In this document: positions 35,527-44,803 of the stretch, piece by piece | Position numbering within the stretch: position 1 is the first letter of the stretch | How the letters are laid out: each line of letters opens with the position of its first letter | Source of the DNA: Yoonia sp. F2084L | GTDB taxonomy: Bacteria; Pseudomonadota; Alphaproteobacteria; Rhodobacterales; Rhodobacteraceae | Reading direction: 5' to 3' | Length of the DNA: 64,000 bases | Assembly (NCBI RefSeq): GCF_023015625.1 | Contig: NZ_JALKAH010000004.1 | Coordinates: forward strand, 248,001-312,000 | Made by a program: the position numbers and the translations under genes | Notes under the pieces: generated by a model | Told to the model about the DNA's origin: nothing | Seen by the model: only the letters and a program-made list of their open reading frames with translations | Database searches by the model: none

Positions 35527-36207
35527 ATGTTCAAGACACTCGCCACACTGATCAATGGTCAGAACGCCCGCGCCGAAGACCGCGTGCGTGATGCATTCGC
35601 AATCGAGTTGATCGACCAGAAAATCCGCGAAAGCGAAAACAGCCTGCGCGCCGCAAAAGCAACGCTGGCCAGTCTGATCCAGCGTCAGCGGTCCGAGGAA
35701 AAGCAGCACGCCGCCCTCAAGACCCGCATCGGCGACCTGACCAAACGCGCCAAAGAGGCGCTGGACAATGACCGCGAAGATATGGCGGCTGAAGCCGCCC
35801 GCGCCATTGCAAACATGGAAAACGAGCTGACCGTGCGGACCGAGACACTTGATCGGCTTGCCCAGAAGGTCATGCGCCTGCGTACGTCAATCGAAAGTGG
35901 TCACCGCCGGATCATCGACCTCAAGCAAGGTGCCATTCAGGCCCGTGCCGTGCGTCGCGAACAGAATATCCAAGTGCAGTTAACCCGCACCGGCGTTCAA
36001 AACGGCAGCGTCGAAGAGGCCGAAGAACTGATCAGCCGCGTCCTTGGCCGCGATGACCCGTTCGAGCGGACCGAAATCCTGGCCGATATCAACCGCGATC
36101 TGGAAGGCGACAGCCTTGCCGACCGGATGGCCGACGCAGGCTTTGGCAGCGCCACCCGTGCAACTGCCGACGACGTCCTGAACCGCCTGAAATCAAACAA
36201 GAAGTAA
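35527..36207 (+). CDS. PspA/IM30 family membrane-stress protein
   Basis: The 226-residue, mostly helical coiled-coil protein begins MFKTLATLINGQN. Long heptad-like helices (about residues 25-150) with many Ala, Arg and Glu, and a VRREQNIQ stretch, are typical of PspA/IM30/YjfJ proteins, which coat stressed membranes. The start at 35527 has GGAGA upstream and is preferred over an ATG six codons earlier. It follows the two TetR-type operators and precedes a YiaA-like membrane protein by 35 bp. Confidence 0.82.
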   Translation: MFKTLATLINGQNARAEDRVRDAFAIELIDQKIRESENSLRAAKATLASLIQRQRSEEKQHAALKTRIGDLTKRAKEALDNDREDMAAEAARAIANMENELTVRTETLDRLAQKVMRLRTSIESGHRRIIDLKQGAIQARAVRREQNIQVQLTRTGVQNGSVEEAEELISRVLGRDDPFERTEILADINRDLEGDSLADRMADAGFGSATRATADDVLNRLKSNKK

Positions 36208-36242
36208 CCAAAACAATTCCCCGACTTTGAAAGGAAAATCCA

Positions 36243-36527
36243 ATGTTTAACAATAAATCCGACAACGGCCTGATCATGTTCGTCAACCTGCTGGGTGTAG
36301 GCGTTGCCTACGGTATGCTTGGCATCTCGCTGTGGCTCTCAACCGAAGTCCCACTTTCGACCAAGGGTTTTTGGGGCATGGCCGTTCTGATGCTGACCCT
36401 CGCACTGGTGAACTTCGTGAAATACCGCTTTGACGACAAGATGTCAGAGGACCGCATCCAACGGATCCAGGACGCCAAGAACGAAAAGCTGCTCTCGGAA
36501 TATGTCGGCAGCGACAGCGAAATCTAA
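36243..36527 (+). CDS. YiaA/YiaB-type two-helix inner membrane protein
   Basis: A 94-residue protein with two hydrophobic helices (about residues 8-30 and 42-60: LIMFVNLLGVGVAYGMLGIS and GFWGMAVLMLTLALVNFV) and a polar C-terminal tail (RFDDKMSEDRIQRIQDAKNE). This is the YiaAB domain layout, often near pspA-like genes. It is inferred to work with the PspA-like product in envelope stress. Confidence 0.85.
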   Translation: MFNNKSDNGLIMFVNLLGVGVAYGMLGISLWLSTEVPLSTKGFWGMAVLMLTLALVNFVKYRFDDKMSEDRIQRIQDAKNEKLLSEYVGSDSEI

Positions 36528-36545
36528 ACTGCTTGTCCCCTCCTC

Positions 36546-36586
36546 GAACCCCGTTCATCAAACGATGGATGGGGTTCACCCCTTTT
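36546..36586 (+). terminator. hairpin terminator after the yiaA-like gene
   Basis: GAACCCC (36546-36552) pairs with GGGGTTC (36571-36577), with an inner CATC/GATG extension. ACCCCTTTT follows. Probably partial, since plsC and cdsA continue on the same strand 42 bp later. Confidence 0.55.
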
Positions 36587-36618
36587 CAAACGCCCTTCCC
36601 TTCGCCAAAGTTGGTCCC

Positions 36619-37260
36619 ATGAAGTTCTTACGCCAGTTTGCCGCCCGGATCGTTGGGCAATCCATCCGCATCTTTGCCCGTGCTATCACCGCCGTGCGTG
36701 CAGATTGGAAAGGGATCGAACCTGTTCCGCGCCAACGCGTCTATTTCGCCAACCACACCAGCAACGCCGATATGCCGATGATCTGGTCGGTGCTGCCACC
36801 CGCCATGCGCCGCACCGTGCGCCCGGTGGCTGCCGCTGACTACTGGTTGAAAAACAAAGTGCGCGCCTTTGTCGGCCCAGAGGTGTTCAACTGTGTCCTT
36901 GTGGACCGCCGGCCAGAGGTAAAAGACAAACCGATGGACAAGATCATCGCGGCCCTCGACGAAGGCGCCTCGCTGATCATTTTTCCCGAAGGCAACCGCA
37001 ACATGACAGACGACCCGCTGCTGCCGTTCAAAGCAGGGCTTTACAACATGGGCGTTGCCCGCCCCGACGTTGATCTGGTCCCCACATGGGTCGCCAACCT
37101 GACCGAGATTATGCCAAAGGGCGAAATCATCCCCCTGCCCCTGATCTGCACCGTGACCTTCGGCGAACCGATCCATGTGCGCGAAGGCGAAAGCAAAGAC
37201 GATTTCCTCAAACGCGCCTCTGATGCCCTGTTGGCCCAGCGCCCTGAGGTGCGGACATGA
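36619..37260 (+). CDS. 1-acyl-sn-glycerol-3-phosphate acyltransferase (PlsC family)
   Basis: The 213-residue membrane-associated acyltransferase has the block I motif NHTSNADMP (a His-x4-Asp variant), block III with FPEGNRNM, and a late PTWVANLTEI segment, the normal order of PlsC domains. It makes phosphatidic acid from lysophosphatidic acid if active. The start at 36619 is inside a longer frame that overlaps the yiaA-like gene. The stop overlaps the cdsA-like ATG (ATGA), so the two lipid genes are coupled. Confidence 0.9.
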   Translation: MKFLRQFAARIVGQSIRIFARAITAVRADWKGIEPVPRQRVYFANHTSNADMPMIWSVLPPAMRRTVRPVAAADYWLKNKVRAFVGPEVFNCVLVDRRPEVKDKPMDKIIAALDEGASLIIFPEGNRNMTDDPLLPFKAGLYNMGVARPDVDLVPTWVANLTEIMPKGEIIPLPLICTVTFGEPIHVREGESKDDFLKRASDALLAQRPEVRT

Positions 37261-38198
37261 CCGATACAATGACCGATATCCTGCTGCTGACCATCGGCAG
37301 CTTCGGGATTCTGATCGCGCTGACCTTTGTTGGCGAAGTCCTGCGCGCGCGCGAAGAGCCAGACTTTCAGAACCCTGTCCTTGATACCTATATGACCCGC
37401 GTCCAAAGCTGGTGGGGCATGGTCGCCTTTGTGGGTTTTGCCCTGCTCATGGGCCGGATCGGCGTGATGGTGCTGTTCGCATTCGCCTCTTTCGCGGCCT
37501 TGCGCGAATTCCTGACATTGACGACCAAAGCCCAAGCCGACCATCTATCGCTCGCGCTGGGTTTCTTTGCTGTCCTGCCACTGCAATATGTTTTCGTGGG
37601 ATTGGGCTGGGACGGGCTCTATGCCATCTTTATTCCGGTCTACGCCTTCCTGCTTCTGCCCATCGTGTCGGCCTTGCGCGGCAATCCCGACCGGTTCCTG
37701 ATGCGTGTGGCCGAAACCCAGTGGGCGCTGATGATTGCCGTGTTCTGTGTCAGCCATGTGCCCGCCTTGATGAACCTCGACATTGCAGGATACGGCGACC
37801 GCTCACTGTTGCTGGTCGCGTTCCTTGTCATGGTCGTACAGCTTGGCGACCTGCTGGAATACTTCTTTGGCCGCCGGATTGGCCGTACCAAGATCGCACC
37901 TGGACTGTCGCCTAAAACGTGGGAAGGTGTGCTGTGCGGGGTTGGCTCTGCCATGCTGGTCGGTGCACTGCTGAACTGGATCACGCCATTCGGAACGTTT
38001 GGGGCAATGGCTATGGCAGGTGCTGCTTCGCTGGTGGGCATGTTCGGCAGTCTGGTCGTGGCGTCCATCAAACGCGACCGTGGCGTGAAAGACTGGTCGC
38101 ATCTGATCCCCGGTCAGGGTGGCTTTGTTGACCAGCTGGACAGTGTGATCTTCGCGGCTCCGATCTTTTATCACCTGACCAAGTACTTTTATACCTGA
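37257..38198 (+). CDS. phosphatidate cytidylyltransferase-like protein
   Basis: The 313-residue protein has about eight membrane segments and a C-terminal region matching the CdsA signature: SIKRDRGVKDWSHLIPGQGGF, followed by VDQLDS. It would make CDP-diacylglycerol from phosphatidate and CTP. In the classical signature HGG and DR are usual; here they read QGG and DQ, so activity should not be taken for granted. These features resemble YnbB-like CdsA paralogues. Coupled to plsC upstream and convergent with the first glycosyltransferase gene, 10 bp overlapping. Confidence 0.8.
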   Translation: MTDTMTDILLLTIGSFGILIALTFVGEVLRAREEPDFQNPVLDTYMTRVQSWWGMVAFVGFALLMGRIGVMVLFAFASFAALREFLTLTTKAQADHLSLALGFFAVLPLQYVFVGLGWDGLYAIFIPVYAFLLLPIVSALRGNPDRFLMRVAETQWALMIAVFCVSHVPALMNLDIAGYGDRSLLLVAFLVMVVQLGDLLEYFFGRRIGRTKIAPGLSPKTWEGVLCGVGSAMLVGALLNWITPFGTFGAMAMAGAASLVGMFGSLVVASIKRDRGVKDWSHLIPGQGGFVDQLDSVIFAAPIFYHLTKYFYT

Positions 38199-38944
38199 CC
38201 GCGCCCCACGAACTGCGGCAGCTTGGACAGGTTCTTGGCGACCAACGTTCCAAAGCCGCCGACCTTGTGTCGTTTGATCGCGCGATAGTCTTCGCGACTT
38301 TTGCGGATCATATGCGCGAAGGACCGATTGCTGACGCCCCCCAGTTTCATCTGCACCATGACCCGCGGAATGTAGCCCAACCGCACCTGCCCAGCAGTCA
38401 AAAACCGCAGCATTGCTTCGTAGTCTCCGGCAATGCGATAACTGGTGTCGTAAAGCCCCGCCTGCTCGAACACGGCGCGCCGCAGATAGAGCGTAGGATG
38501 CGGCGGCATCCAACCGCGCCCGAGTTGCGCTTGGCTATATCCCCCCGCCCGCCAATGCCGCACCACGCGGGTCGGATCGTCGCGGGCGACATACTGCAAA
38601 TCACCGTAGACACCATCAAGGTCAGGATCTTCCAGCGCTGCCGCGACCCACGTCAACACGTCCGGCCCAGCCAATTGATCATCCGCATGCAACAGTCCAA
38701 TCACATCCCCCGTTGCCCGGCTGATCCCTTGGTTGATCGCGTCGTAAATGCCTGTATCCGGTACGCTCTGCAGCGCTATGTTCGGATGCCCTTCAAACGA
38801 CAGATAGGCCAATGTGCCATCAGTTGATCGGCCGTCCTGCACGACATGTTCGACATCGCCGTGGGTCTGCGCCTTTAGGCTGTCCAACATGGCAGGCAGC
38901 GTCGCGCGCCCGTCCTTTACGGCTGTCACAACAGAGATTTTCAT
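38189..38944 (-). CDS. glycosyltransferase family 2 protein
   Basis: The 251-residue GT-A enzyme opens with MKISVVTAVKDGRATLPAML, followed by QDGRSTDGTL for nucleotide-sugar binding and LLHADDQL, where ADD acts as the DXD-type metal site. It ends with basic residues typical of membrane association. Downstream-most gene of the leftward exopolysaccharide cluster; its ATG overlaps the stop of the next GT2 gene. Probably adds one sugar to the lipid-linked repeat unit. Confidence 0.88.
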   Translation of the reverse strand: MKISVVTAVKDGRATLPAMLDSLKAQTHGDVEHVVQDGRSTDGTLAYLSFEGHPNIALQSVPDTGIYDAINQGISRATGDVIGLLHADDQLAGPDVLTWVAAALEDPDLDGVYGDLQYVARDDPTRVVRHWRAGGYSQAQLGRGWMPPHPTLYLRRAVFEQAGLYDTSYRIAGDYEAMLRFLTAGQVRLGYIPRVMVQMKLGGVSNRSFAHMIRKSREDYRAIKRHKVGGFGTLVAKNLSKLPQFVGRGQV

Positions 38945-39858
38945 GCAGCCATATCTTTCTGGAACGTGTTCATAGCGGCGACATCAACACCAAGAACCGA
39001 AGCAATCGCAGCAATCGGTTCGGCCCCCGTCGTTGCCATATGCCGCCGAACCTCTGCCAGTTTGGCATCGACCAGATAGCGATACCAAAACCCTTGCAAG
39101 ACGTGGAAAGACCGTGCTTGCGGACCATCCAGAAACCCAAAGCGCAGCACATAGCGGTAAAAGAAATAGGCGCCCGCACGCAGTCCGGCAGGCAGCCGCC
39201 CATAAAGATGCAGCTTCACCCAGCGTTTCATCACCGTGCCGCCACGCCCGGGCAGATCGCCCGCGCCGGGAAGAAACTGATACTCCCGATTCAAGACATC
39301 TACGACCTCGCGACTGGCGTAGGCATTGTGCTTGGCCACCCACCAGTCCAGCGGATTGCGGTTGTCGTCTATGATCTCACCTTGCAAATGCGCGGTCGAC
39401 CCCTCCACCACGATATGTTCGTCCATCCACCGCGCCTCGCAGCGCCCGCGGCCATTGCGAAACAGGCGGATGATCGGCACCGGGAACAGACCGCCGTATT
39501 TCACCATCTGCCCCATAAACTTAATCCGCCGACCGATGTAGCAGCCATCGACATCAGGCAGGCCTACCGCAATCCGAGTGGCGAGTGCGTCCGTCACGAC
39601 CTCATCGGCATCCAGCCTCAGAACCCAGCCGGAGGTGCCTGCAATCTGGTCCAACGCCCAGTTGAACTGCGCCGCGTGATTGACCCAAGCGTGATGCAAC
39701 ACCTGCGCCCCTGCGGATTGGGCCAATGCCACGGTGTCATCGGTGGACCCGCTATCCACAACAATGATCCGGCTGGCGACCCCGCGCACGGAGGCTATCG
39801 CGCGCACGATGTGGCGGGCCTCATTCTTGGTCAGGATAATGACGGTCAGTTCAGTCAT
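38941..39858 (-). CDS. glycosyltransferase family 2 protein
   Basis: The 305-residue GT2 has ELTVIILTKNEARHIVRAI, VVDSGSTDDTVALA and VLRLDADEVV, where DAD is the metal-binding DXD. A C-terminal stretch around YGRLPAGLRAGAYFFYRYV looks like a membrane-associated helix region. Overlaps its neighbours by 4-8 bp. Sugar specificity unknown; probably transfers within the exopolysaccharide repeat unit. Confidence 0.9.
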   Translation of the reverse strand: MTELTVIILTKNEARHIVRAIASVRGVASRIIVVDSGSTDDTVALAQSAGAQVLHHAWVNHAAQFNWALDQIAGTSGWVLRLDADEVVTDALATRIAVGLPDVDGCYIGRRIKFMGQMVKYGGLFPVPIIRLFRNGRGRCEARWMDEHIVVEGSTAHLQGEIIDDNRNPLDWWVAKHNAYASREVVDVLNREYQFLPGAGDLPGRGGTVMKRWVKLHLYGRLPAGLRAGAYFFYRYVLRFGFLDGPQARSFHVLQGFWYRYLVDAKLAEVRRHMATTGAEPIAAIASVLGVDVAAMNTFQKDMAA

Positions 39859-40396
39859 CGCGCGGCCTGACCTGCATTGGGTTGCCCACGCCGATATGCA
39901 TCGCTGCTAGATCCCGCATGGCAACGGCGCGCGCGCCAAGGATTGCGCCTGCACCGACGTTTACCCCGGGACCTACAAACGCATCTGCACAAATCCACGC
40001 GTCAGCGCCGACCGACACTGGCAGCTTCCGTAAAGGTCGTGCAGAGTCTCGCCAATCATGGGTGCCCGCGCAAAGATGCGCGTATTGGGAAATCGCAGCA
40101 CGCGCGCCAATGTGGATCGGCCCAAGCGCGTAAAGGATGGCGTAATCCCCGACAGCAGCATGATCGTCGATCCGCAAGTGCCAAGGCATCGTGATCCGTG
40201 CTGTTGGGTGAACGCGGACTTGCTGTCCGATCACAGCCCCAAAACAGCGCAGCATCCATCGCCGCCACCCCCAAAGAGGGCGCGGGCTGAAACGAAAAAG
40301 CGGGTGCACACCGGCCCAAAGCATGCGGCGCATATTCTCTGCACGGCTGTAACTGCGCGTGTTGCGATTGCGCGCGACATCGACCTGCGTACTCAT
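39851..40396 (-). CDS. LbH acetyltransferase, WcaF-like
   Basis: The 181 residues carry left-handed beta-helix hexapeptides (VHPTARITMPWHLRIDD, IGARAAISQYA, VGPGVNVGAGAILGARAV), the sugar O-acetyltransferase layout of the CysE/LacA/NodL group, and the N-terminus MRRMLWAGVHPLFRFSPRP seen in WcaF-type proteins. Predicted to acetylate a sugar of the repeat unit. Overlaps its neighbours by 4-8 bp. Confidence 0.8.
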   Translation of the reverse strand: MSTQVDVARNRNTRSYSRAENMRRMLWAGVHPLFRFSPRPLWGWRRWMLRCFGAVIGQQVRVHPTARITMPWHLRIDDHAAVGDYAILYALGPIHIGARAAISQYAHLCAGTHDWRDSARPLRKLPVSVGADAWICADAFVGPGVNVGAGAILGARAVAMRDLAAMHIGVGNPMQVRPRDD

Positions 40397-41529
40397 GCCG
40401 ACACCCGCGCAGGCTCGGACGCCACCATGTCGCGGTAAAGTACCGCGAATGCCGCAACCATCGCCTCTGCCGAAAAATCACGGCGCATCCAATCGCGGGC
40501 TCTCGCACCCATTGCAATCAGATCGCGCTGGCTGAGGTCCATGATTTCCTGCACCAAATCGGCCTGCGCCAGATCAATGCAACGTCCGCAACCGACCAGA
40601 TCAACCTCGGCCCAAGGTGTGGCAGTTGTCGTCAACACTGGCAAGCTATGGGCCATAGCCTCGGCCACAGCGATCCCGAAGTTTTCGGAATGGGACGGCA
40701 GGACAAAAAGGTCTGCATCGGCGAAAGCCGCCGCTTTTGCAGCCCCGTCAACATGGCCATGCATGCGAACGCGCCCTCGCAATTGCGCAGCTTTGTCATG
40801 GAGAGCCGCTGTAAATGCCGCGTCCCCCGTGCCGTAGACATCCAACGAGAACACATCCGGCAGTTGTGCCACCGCGTCAAACAACTCTATCAGCCCCTTC
40901 TTGGGATGCAGACGACCCAAAACCATGAGACGGCATTGACCGTCCACCCGATTTCTAACGAGATTGGCCGCAGGAATGTCCACACTATTTGCAATCGTGA
41001 CCGTCGTGATGTCACCAAGACGGCGGATGCTTTGGGCTCCTTCCTGCGCCGCCGTGACATGTAGAACCGTCTGCGCAGGTCGCAGCATATTCGCGGCCTT
41101 TTCAAACATCTGCTTGGCGTGTTGGTGGGGTGCGCCAGCCCAGTCAGCTGTCGCTTGCAACGCTCCGCGCGGGGACCAGACGACAGGTTTGCCCAGCAGT
41201 TTGGCCAACCCCAGACTGGGTAAAACCGGGGGACTATAGGTGGCACTCAGATGGACAATATCCGCCCAAGCTATAGCACTTGGCAACCGCGCGAGCAGTC
41301 CCGGTGCCACGCTATGCCCGGCGATCCGGCGGGCGTAGTGCACCGGATAGGGAAGCATTGTCGGTTGCACCCGGTCATTTACCTGCGGACCCGCAGCGTC
41401 GGTCGTCAGCACCCGCAAATCCACGTCAGGCAACGCCGCGATCCCGTCGCAGATGGCCTTGGTCGACCAGATCGGCCCACCCCAATAGGTCGCCGGATAA
41501 TAGGACGGCGTGATGTGAAGCACCTTCAT
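40393..41529 (-). CDS. glycosyltransferase family 4 protein
   Basis: The 378-residue GT-B enzyme has the N-terminal MKVLHITPSYYPATYWGGP of GT4, the acceptor-domain WSPRGALQ, the strand RLMVLGRLHPKKGLIEL and the UDP-sugar site PSHSENFGIAVAEAMA. The start is taken at 41529, where the ATG overlaps the stop of the upstream acetyltransferase gene; a longer frame upstream is an artefact of the overlap. Part of the leftward exopolysaccharide operon. Confidence 0.9.
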   Translation of the reverse strand: MKVLHITPSYYPATYWGGPIWSTKAICDGIAALPDVDLRVLTTDAAGPQVNDRVQPTMLPYPVHYARRIAGHSVAPGLLARLPSAIAWADIVHLSATYSPPVLPSLGLAKLLGKPVVWSPRGALQATADWAGAPHQHAKQMFEKAANMLRPAQTVLHVTAAQEGAQSIRRLGDITTVTIANSVDIPAANLVRNRVDGQCRLMVLGRLHPKKGLIELFDAVAQLPDVFSLDVYGTGDAAFTAALHDKAAQLRGRVRMHGHVDGAAKAAAFADADLFVLPSHSENFGIAVAEAMAHSLPVLTTTATPWAEVDLVGCGRCIDLAQADLVQEIMDLSQRDLIAMGARARDWMRRDFSAEAMVAAFAVLYRDMVASEPARVSA

Positions 41530-42095
41530 GCCGCCACCAGCCCGGCGTCGCGCTGACCAATCACGCGGGCAGGGTTCCCGGCCATAATGGCCCCTGCTGC
41601 AACATCCTTTGTCACGACGGCCCCAGCGCCTATCACGGCACCAGCACCGATAGTCTTGCAGCCCGGCAATATGACCGCACGCGCACCAACCCATGCGCCC
41701 GCACCGACATGCTTGCGGTGCAAAACCGGATCGCTATGCGGATCAAGCCCGTGATCATGGGTGTAAAGAATGGCGTCTTGCGAAATCATAGCATCATCAG
41801 CCAGTGTTAATCCCCCGGTGCTATCAAGCAGCACATTGCGGTTGATCTGCACCCTGTCACCAATGACCAGTCCGGCCTGCGATCCTTCGGCCGCAACACC
41901 GACCCCGCGCCAGATCAGACAATCCCTACCAATAGAAACGCTGTGCGGCTGATCAAACCTGACGCCGGCCTGCACGACAGAACCCTCACCAAGCGAAGCC
42001 AAGACACCGCGATAAATGCGCGTTGCCAAATAGCTCGTTGCACGCCGCCATGCCGCGCGTGCAAGCCGCGCACCCCAATAGATCAGCTTAGACAT
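41526..42095 (-). CDS. LbH acyltransferase (WbbJ-like)
   Basis: The 189 residues contain repeated hexapeptides with ILLDS-type turns and end DVAAGAIMAGNPARVIG, the classical left-handed beta-helix acetyltransferase of polysaccharide loci. The start (MSKLIYW) overlaps the polymerase-like stop codon by 8 bp. A longer in-frame ATG exists at 42152 but would run further into that gene. Probably decorates the repeat unit with an acetyl group. Confidence 0.82.
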   Translation of the reverse strand: MSKLIYWGARLARAAWRRATSYLATRIYRGVLASLGEGSVVQAGVRFDQPHSVSIGRDCLIWRGVGVAAEGSQAGLVIGDRVQINRNVLLDSTGGLTLADDAMISQDAILYTHDHGLDPHSDPVLHRKHVGAGAWVGARAVILPGCKTIGAGAVIGAGAVVTKDVAAGAIMAGNPARVIGQRDAGLVAA

Positions 42096-43431
42096 ATGCG
42101 CGGCCTCCAACATCCGGCTGCGCCATGGCCCGCACCCGGTAGCGCGGTACAAAGACCGCGATCATGCCCACAATCAGCACCATCTGCGCTGCTGCTCCTA
42201 CGATAAAACCGCTGAAGGACGACTGTAACGTTGCCTGAATAAACGGGTAAAACAGCATCGGATAAAGCAAGAACGCCCCGTATCGCAGGCTGTTCCGGGA
42301 CGCCAAAAGCACCTCTTCGCCGCGCCGATAAAGCCAGCCAAGCGCAAAGCCAACGCTCACCCCGGCCCAGCCGAAATTGATGAAAGCCTCGCCCGGGCCC
42401 GTCACGTTAAAGGCTCCACCCGTTGTCAGACCCATCACGTCGCGCTTAAAGAAAACGCCCAGATCAATGGCGGGTTTGTCGACCCAGATGGCGCGCGGTA
42501 CCCAACCAAAGCTCCACCAGAGATAGCTTTCACCCCATAGCTGCATGTCGGGGCGCACGCGATCCGTGACCATCACAGCTGTGTTGATATCCAAGAAATA
42601 GGTCGATCCGACGATCTGGTGCAACAGACCTGCATCATTGCCCCGCAACGCCGTCATATAGGCTGATAGCAACAGCACAGTTGCAGCGGCCACCACTGTG
42701 ATTGCCCACGTCTGCCACCGCAAACGCCCCCCAAGGATCAAATGGGTGGCGGCACCGAACACCAGCAGCTCTACCAGTTCAAACCGGTCACCCGACACAA
42801 GCGCAATGAACACCAAGAGCCCTGCGAGAATGGCGGCCTGCGCCAAAAGAAGCCGATTTTGCCGCACAAGCCCCTGCGCCAGCAAGAGCACAAAGGCGAA
42901 TTTCGGCACAACAAACAGGGTCTTTAACCCCGCAAGTGTGGCCCCAATCCCTTTCGCGTTTACATTGATCTGTTTGTCAGTATTCAACTGTGACAGCACG
43001 TCCAAGGACAAGCCTGACACCCCCCGCGCCTGCAACATCAACGCAAGCGTCAATGCAGCAGTCCCAAACGCCAGCGAGAACAGAATTCCATGCCTGCAAA
43101 GGTTCGCTGCCACCATACTTGCGGCGTCGATAGAAACTTTGGCGCGCATGGGTCGGACCGCACAGCGATAGCCCAGACAGACCAGTAAAACGAAAGCAGA
43201 CAGATAGAGCGCACCGGTCATCAGCGCCCCTGATGTGTCGACAAAGCGGGTGTAGAACGCAAATTCCGGGATCGCCGCGAAGACTGCAACTTTGATAAGG
43301 AACCCAAAAAGGCAGAAGTATCCCAGCAGATGCATCGGCGATACCAACGCCACCACACCATAGCGCGCCCCAAGCCAAAGAGGTGTTGCCGTGCAAAACA
43401 GGGCCAGCACGATAATCAGGACGCTTTCCAT
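42088..43431 (-). CDS. O-antigen/exopolysaccharide polymerase-like membrane protein
   Basis: A 447-residue, strongly hydrophobic protein with about ten to twelve helices and a longer soluble loop around residues 290-330 (DRVRPDMQLWGESYLWWSF), the shape of Wzy-type polymerases. Length and position, between a flippase-like gene and transferases, support a Wzy role; conservation between polymerases is too low for a firm call. The start at 43431 gives MESVLIIVLALF and has GGGTGG upstream. Confidence 0.72.
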   Translation of the reverse strand: MESVLIIVLALFCTATPLWLGARYGVVALVSPMHLLGYFCLFGFLIKVAVFAAIPEFAFYTRFVDTSGALMTGALYLSAFVLLVCLGYRCAVRPMRAKVSIDAASMVAANLCRHGILFSLAFGTAALTLALMLQARGVSGLSLDVLSQLNTDKQINVNAKGIGATLAGLKTLFVVPKFAFVLLLAQGLVRQNRLLLAQAAILAGLLVFIALVSGDRFELVELLVFGAATHLILGGRLRWQTWAITVVAAATVLLLSAYMTALRGNDAGLLHQIVGSTYFLDINTAVMVTDRVRPDMQLWGESYLWWSFGWVPRAIWVDKPAIDLGVFFKRDVMGLTTGGAFNVTGPGEAFINFGWAGVSVGFALGWLYRRGEEVLLASRNSLRYGAFLLYPMLFYPFIQATLQSSFSGFIVGAAAQMVLIVGMIAVFVPRYRVRAMAQPDVGGRAYV

Positions 43432-44690
43432 GCACCCACCCTTGTTCGCCACAGCGCATAGGCTGATGTCTCAATCCCGGTTTTGCGTTTCAACTGCGCC
43501 CAGAGCAGCAGGCTGCCGCAGCTCATCGCGACCGTGTATGCGACGGCGTTGATGACCGGCGATAGCTGCCCGCCAATAATCTGCACACTCAGAAGGTAAC
43601 ACCCAAGCGCTGCAAGCCGCGCAAGAACCGAAAGACGCGCCTGCCCGCAAAGCGTGGCCACAGTGAACCCTGAGGCCAGCAGAACCTGAACAAGCGCCCC
43701 AACCAGCAAGACGACAAACACAACTGTCACGCCGGGCAGCAAGATCAAAATGAATGGTATTGCCGTCAGCCCCAATAAAAACAACGCAGCACCCGGCAGT
43801 AAGGCGATCCGGCTGCCGTCCCGGCTTGCCTTTTGGAGGGCAGCCATATCGCCTTGCCCGTAGGCGGCTGAAATCGCTGCGGCGCTGACCCAAGTTGCGA
43901 CTGTCACGGGCAAAGCCACAAGGTTCGCGATGCGACGCAATAGCGCATAAACGCCCAGCGCCTCAGCAGGCAAAACCATCCCACCTACGATCAAGTCCAT
44001 CTGCATGATCCCCATGCCAAGGACGGAAGTTCCCCAAAGCGATGCATCAATAAGACTTCGTTTGTGTTCACTGAATACGACGATCGAGTGCCTCGCACGC
44101 CAACACCAAACCGTCGCGATCAGGCCAATCAGCAGCATCACGCATGTCGCGGCTACCAGAATGCCAGCAGCCGCATGGCCTGACGCCAAAACAGCGCCAA
44201 ACCCCAAAGCGGCTTGCGGCGCCCCGTCCCGCAACACCATCGACCAGTGCAAACTGCCCAGAGCGCGCATCACGCTGGCCAGACAGGTCAGCACATTCAC
44301 GCCAAACCCTGCAGCCAGAATAGCGAACCAAGGCAGCGCTGGCCAAAGCGAGGCCATTAAAAGGAATACCAACAAGGTCAGGATCAAAGGAAAAGCCACG
44401 ACAAGTGCGACTACGTCGCGCATCCGCATCCCGCAGCCATCCGTTAGCCCGCGCAAAAGGATCAGCGGGCCACCCAATGACAGTGCCGTTCCGGCAACCA
44501 ATGCCCCGCTCCAAAAAAAGATAAGCGCGCCAAAACGCTCCAACCCCAGACCCGCGGCCAGCCCTACCATCACCACAAAACTGCTTGCGACGAGGGCACC
44601 GCGCAGCGTCAGACTACGCCCTGCGGTTCGTTCGATCAGCTTGGTCAAGGTCGTAGAAATCATCATACCATCAAAAACTTGCAGGCCCAT
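43416..44690 (-). CDS. polysaccharide flippase-like protein (Wzx/MATE-type)
   Basis: A 424-residue protein with about twelve membrane helices in two pseudo-symmetric halves, as in Wzx/MVF flippases that move lipid-linked repeat units across the inner membrane. The start is uncertain: ATGs at 44690, 44666 and 44663 all lack a good ribosome site, and the short ones give MMISTTLTKLIERTAG. It overlaps the polymerase-like gene by 16 bp and is divergent from the Wzz-like gene, with which it shares a short promoter region. Confidence 0.72.
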   Translation of the reverse strand: MGLQVFDGMMISTTLTKLIERTAGRSLTLRGALVASSFVVMVGLAAGLGLERFGALIFFWSGALVAGTALSLGGPLILLRGLTDGCGMRMRDVVALVVAFPLILTLLVFLLMASLWPALPWFAILAAGFGVNVLTCLASVMRALGSLHWSMVLRDGAPQAALGFGAVLASGHAAAGILVAATCVMLLIGLIATVWCWRARHSIVVFSEHKRSLIDASLWGTSVLGMGIMQMDLIVGGMVLPAEALGVYALLRRIANLVALPVTVATWVSAAAISAAYGQGDMAALQKASRDGSRIALLPGAALFLLGLTAIPFILILLPGVTVVFVVLLVGALVQVLLASGFTVATLCGQARLSVLARLAALGCYLLSVQIIGGQLSPVINAVAYTVAMSCGSLLLWAQLKRKTGIETSAYALWRTRVGAWKAS

Positions 44691-44803
44691 GCCATGGCAC
44701 CTGACTGATGCGTTCAGTCCTCATTCATTGAGATTAATTTTAGGTTAACCACTCTGTGTTCTTTTGCGGGCGTAAGAACAGCCGACAAGGACACCGGTTT
44801 TTG

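Noticed and set aside
38812..39870. Plus-strand frame of 352 codons across the glycosyltransferase genes
   Set aside because: Antisense to GT2 genes that carry clear motifs.
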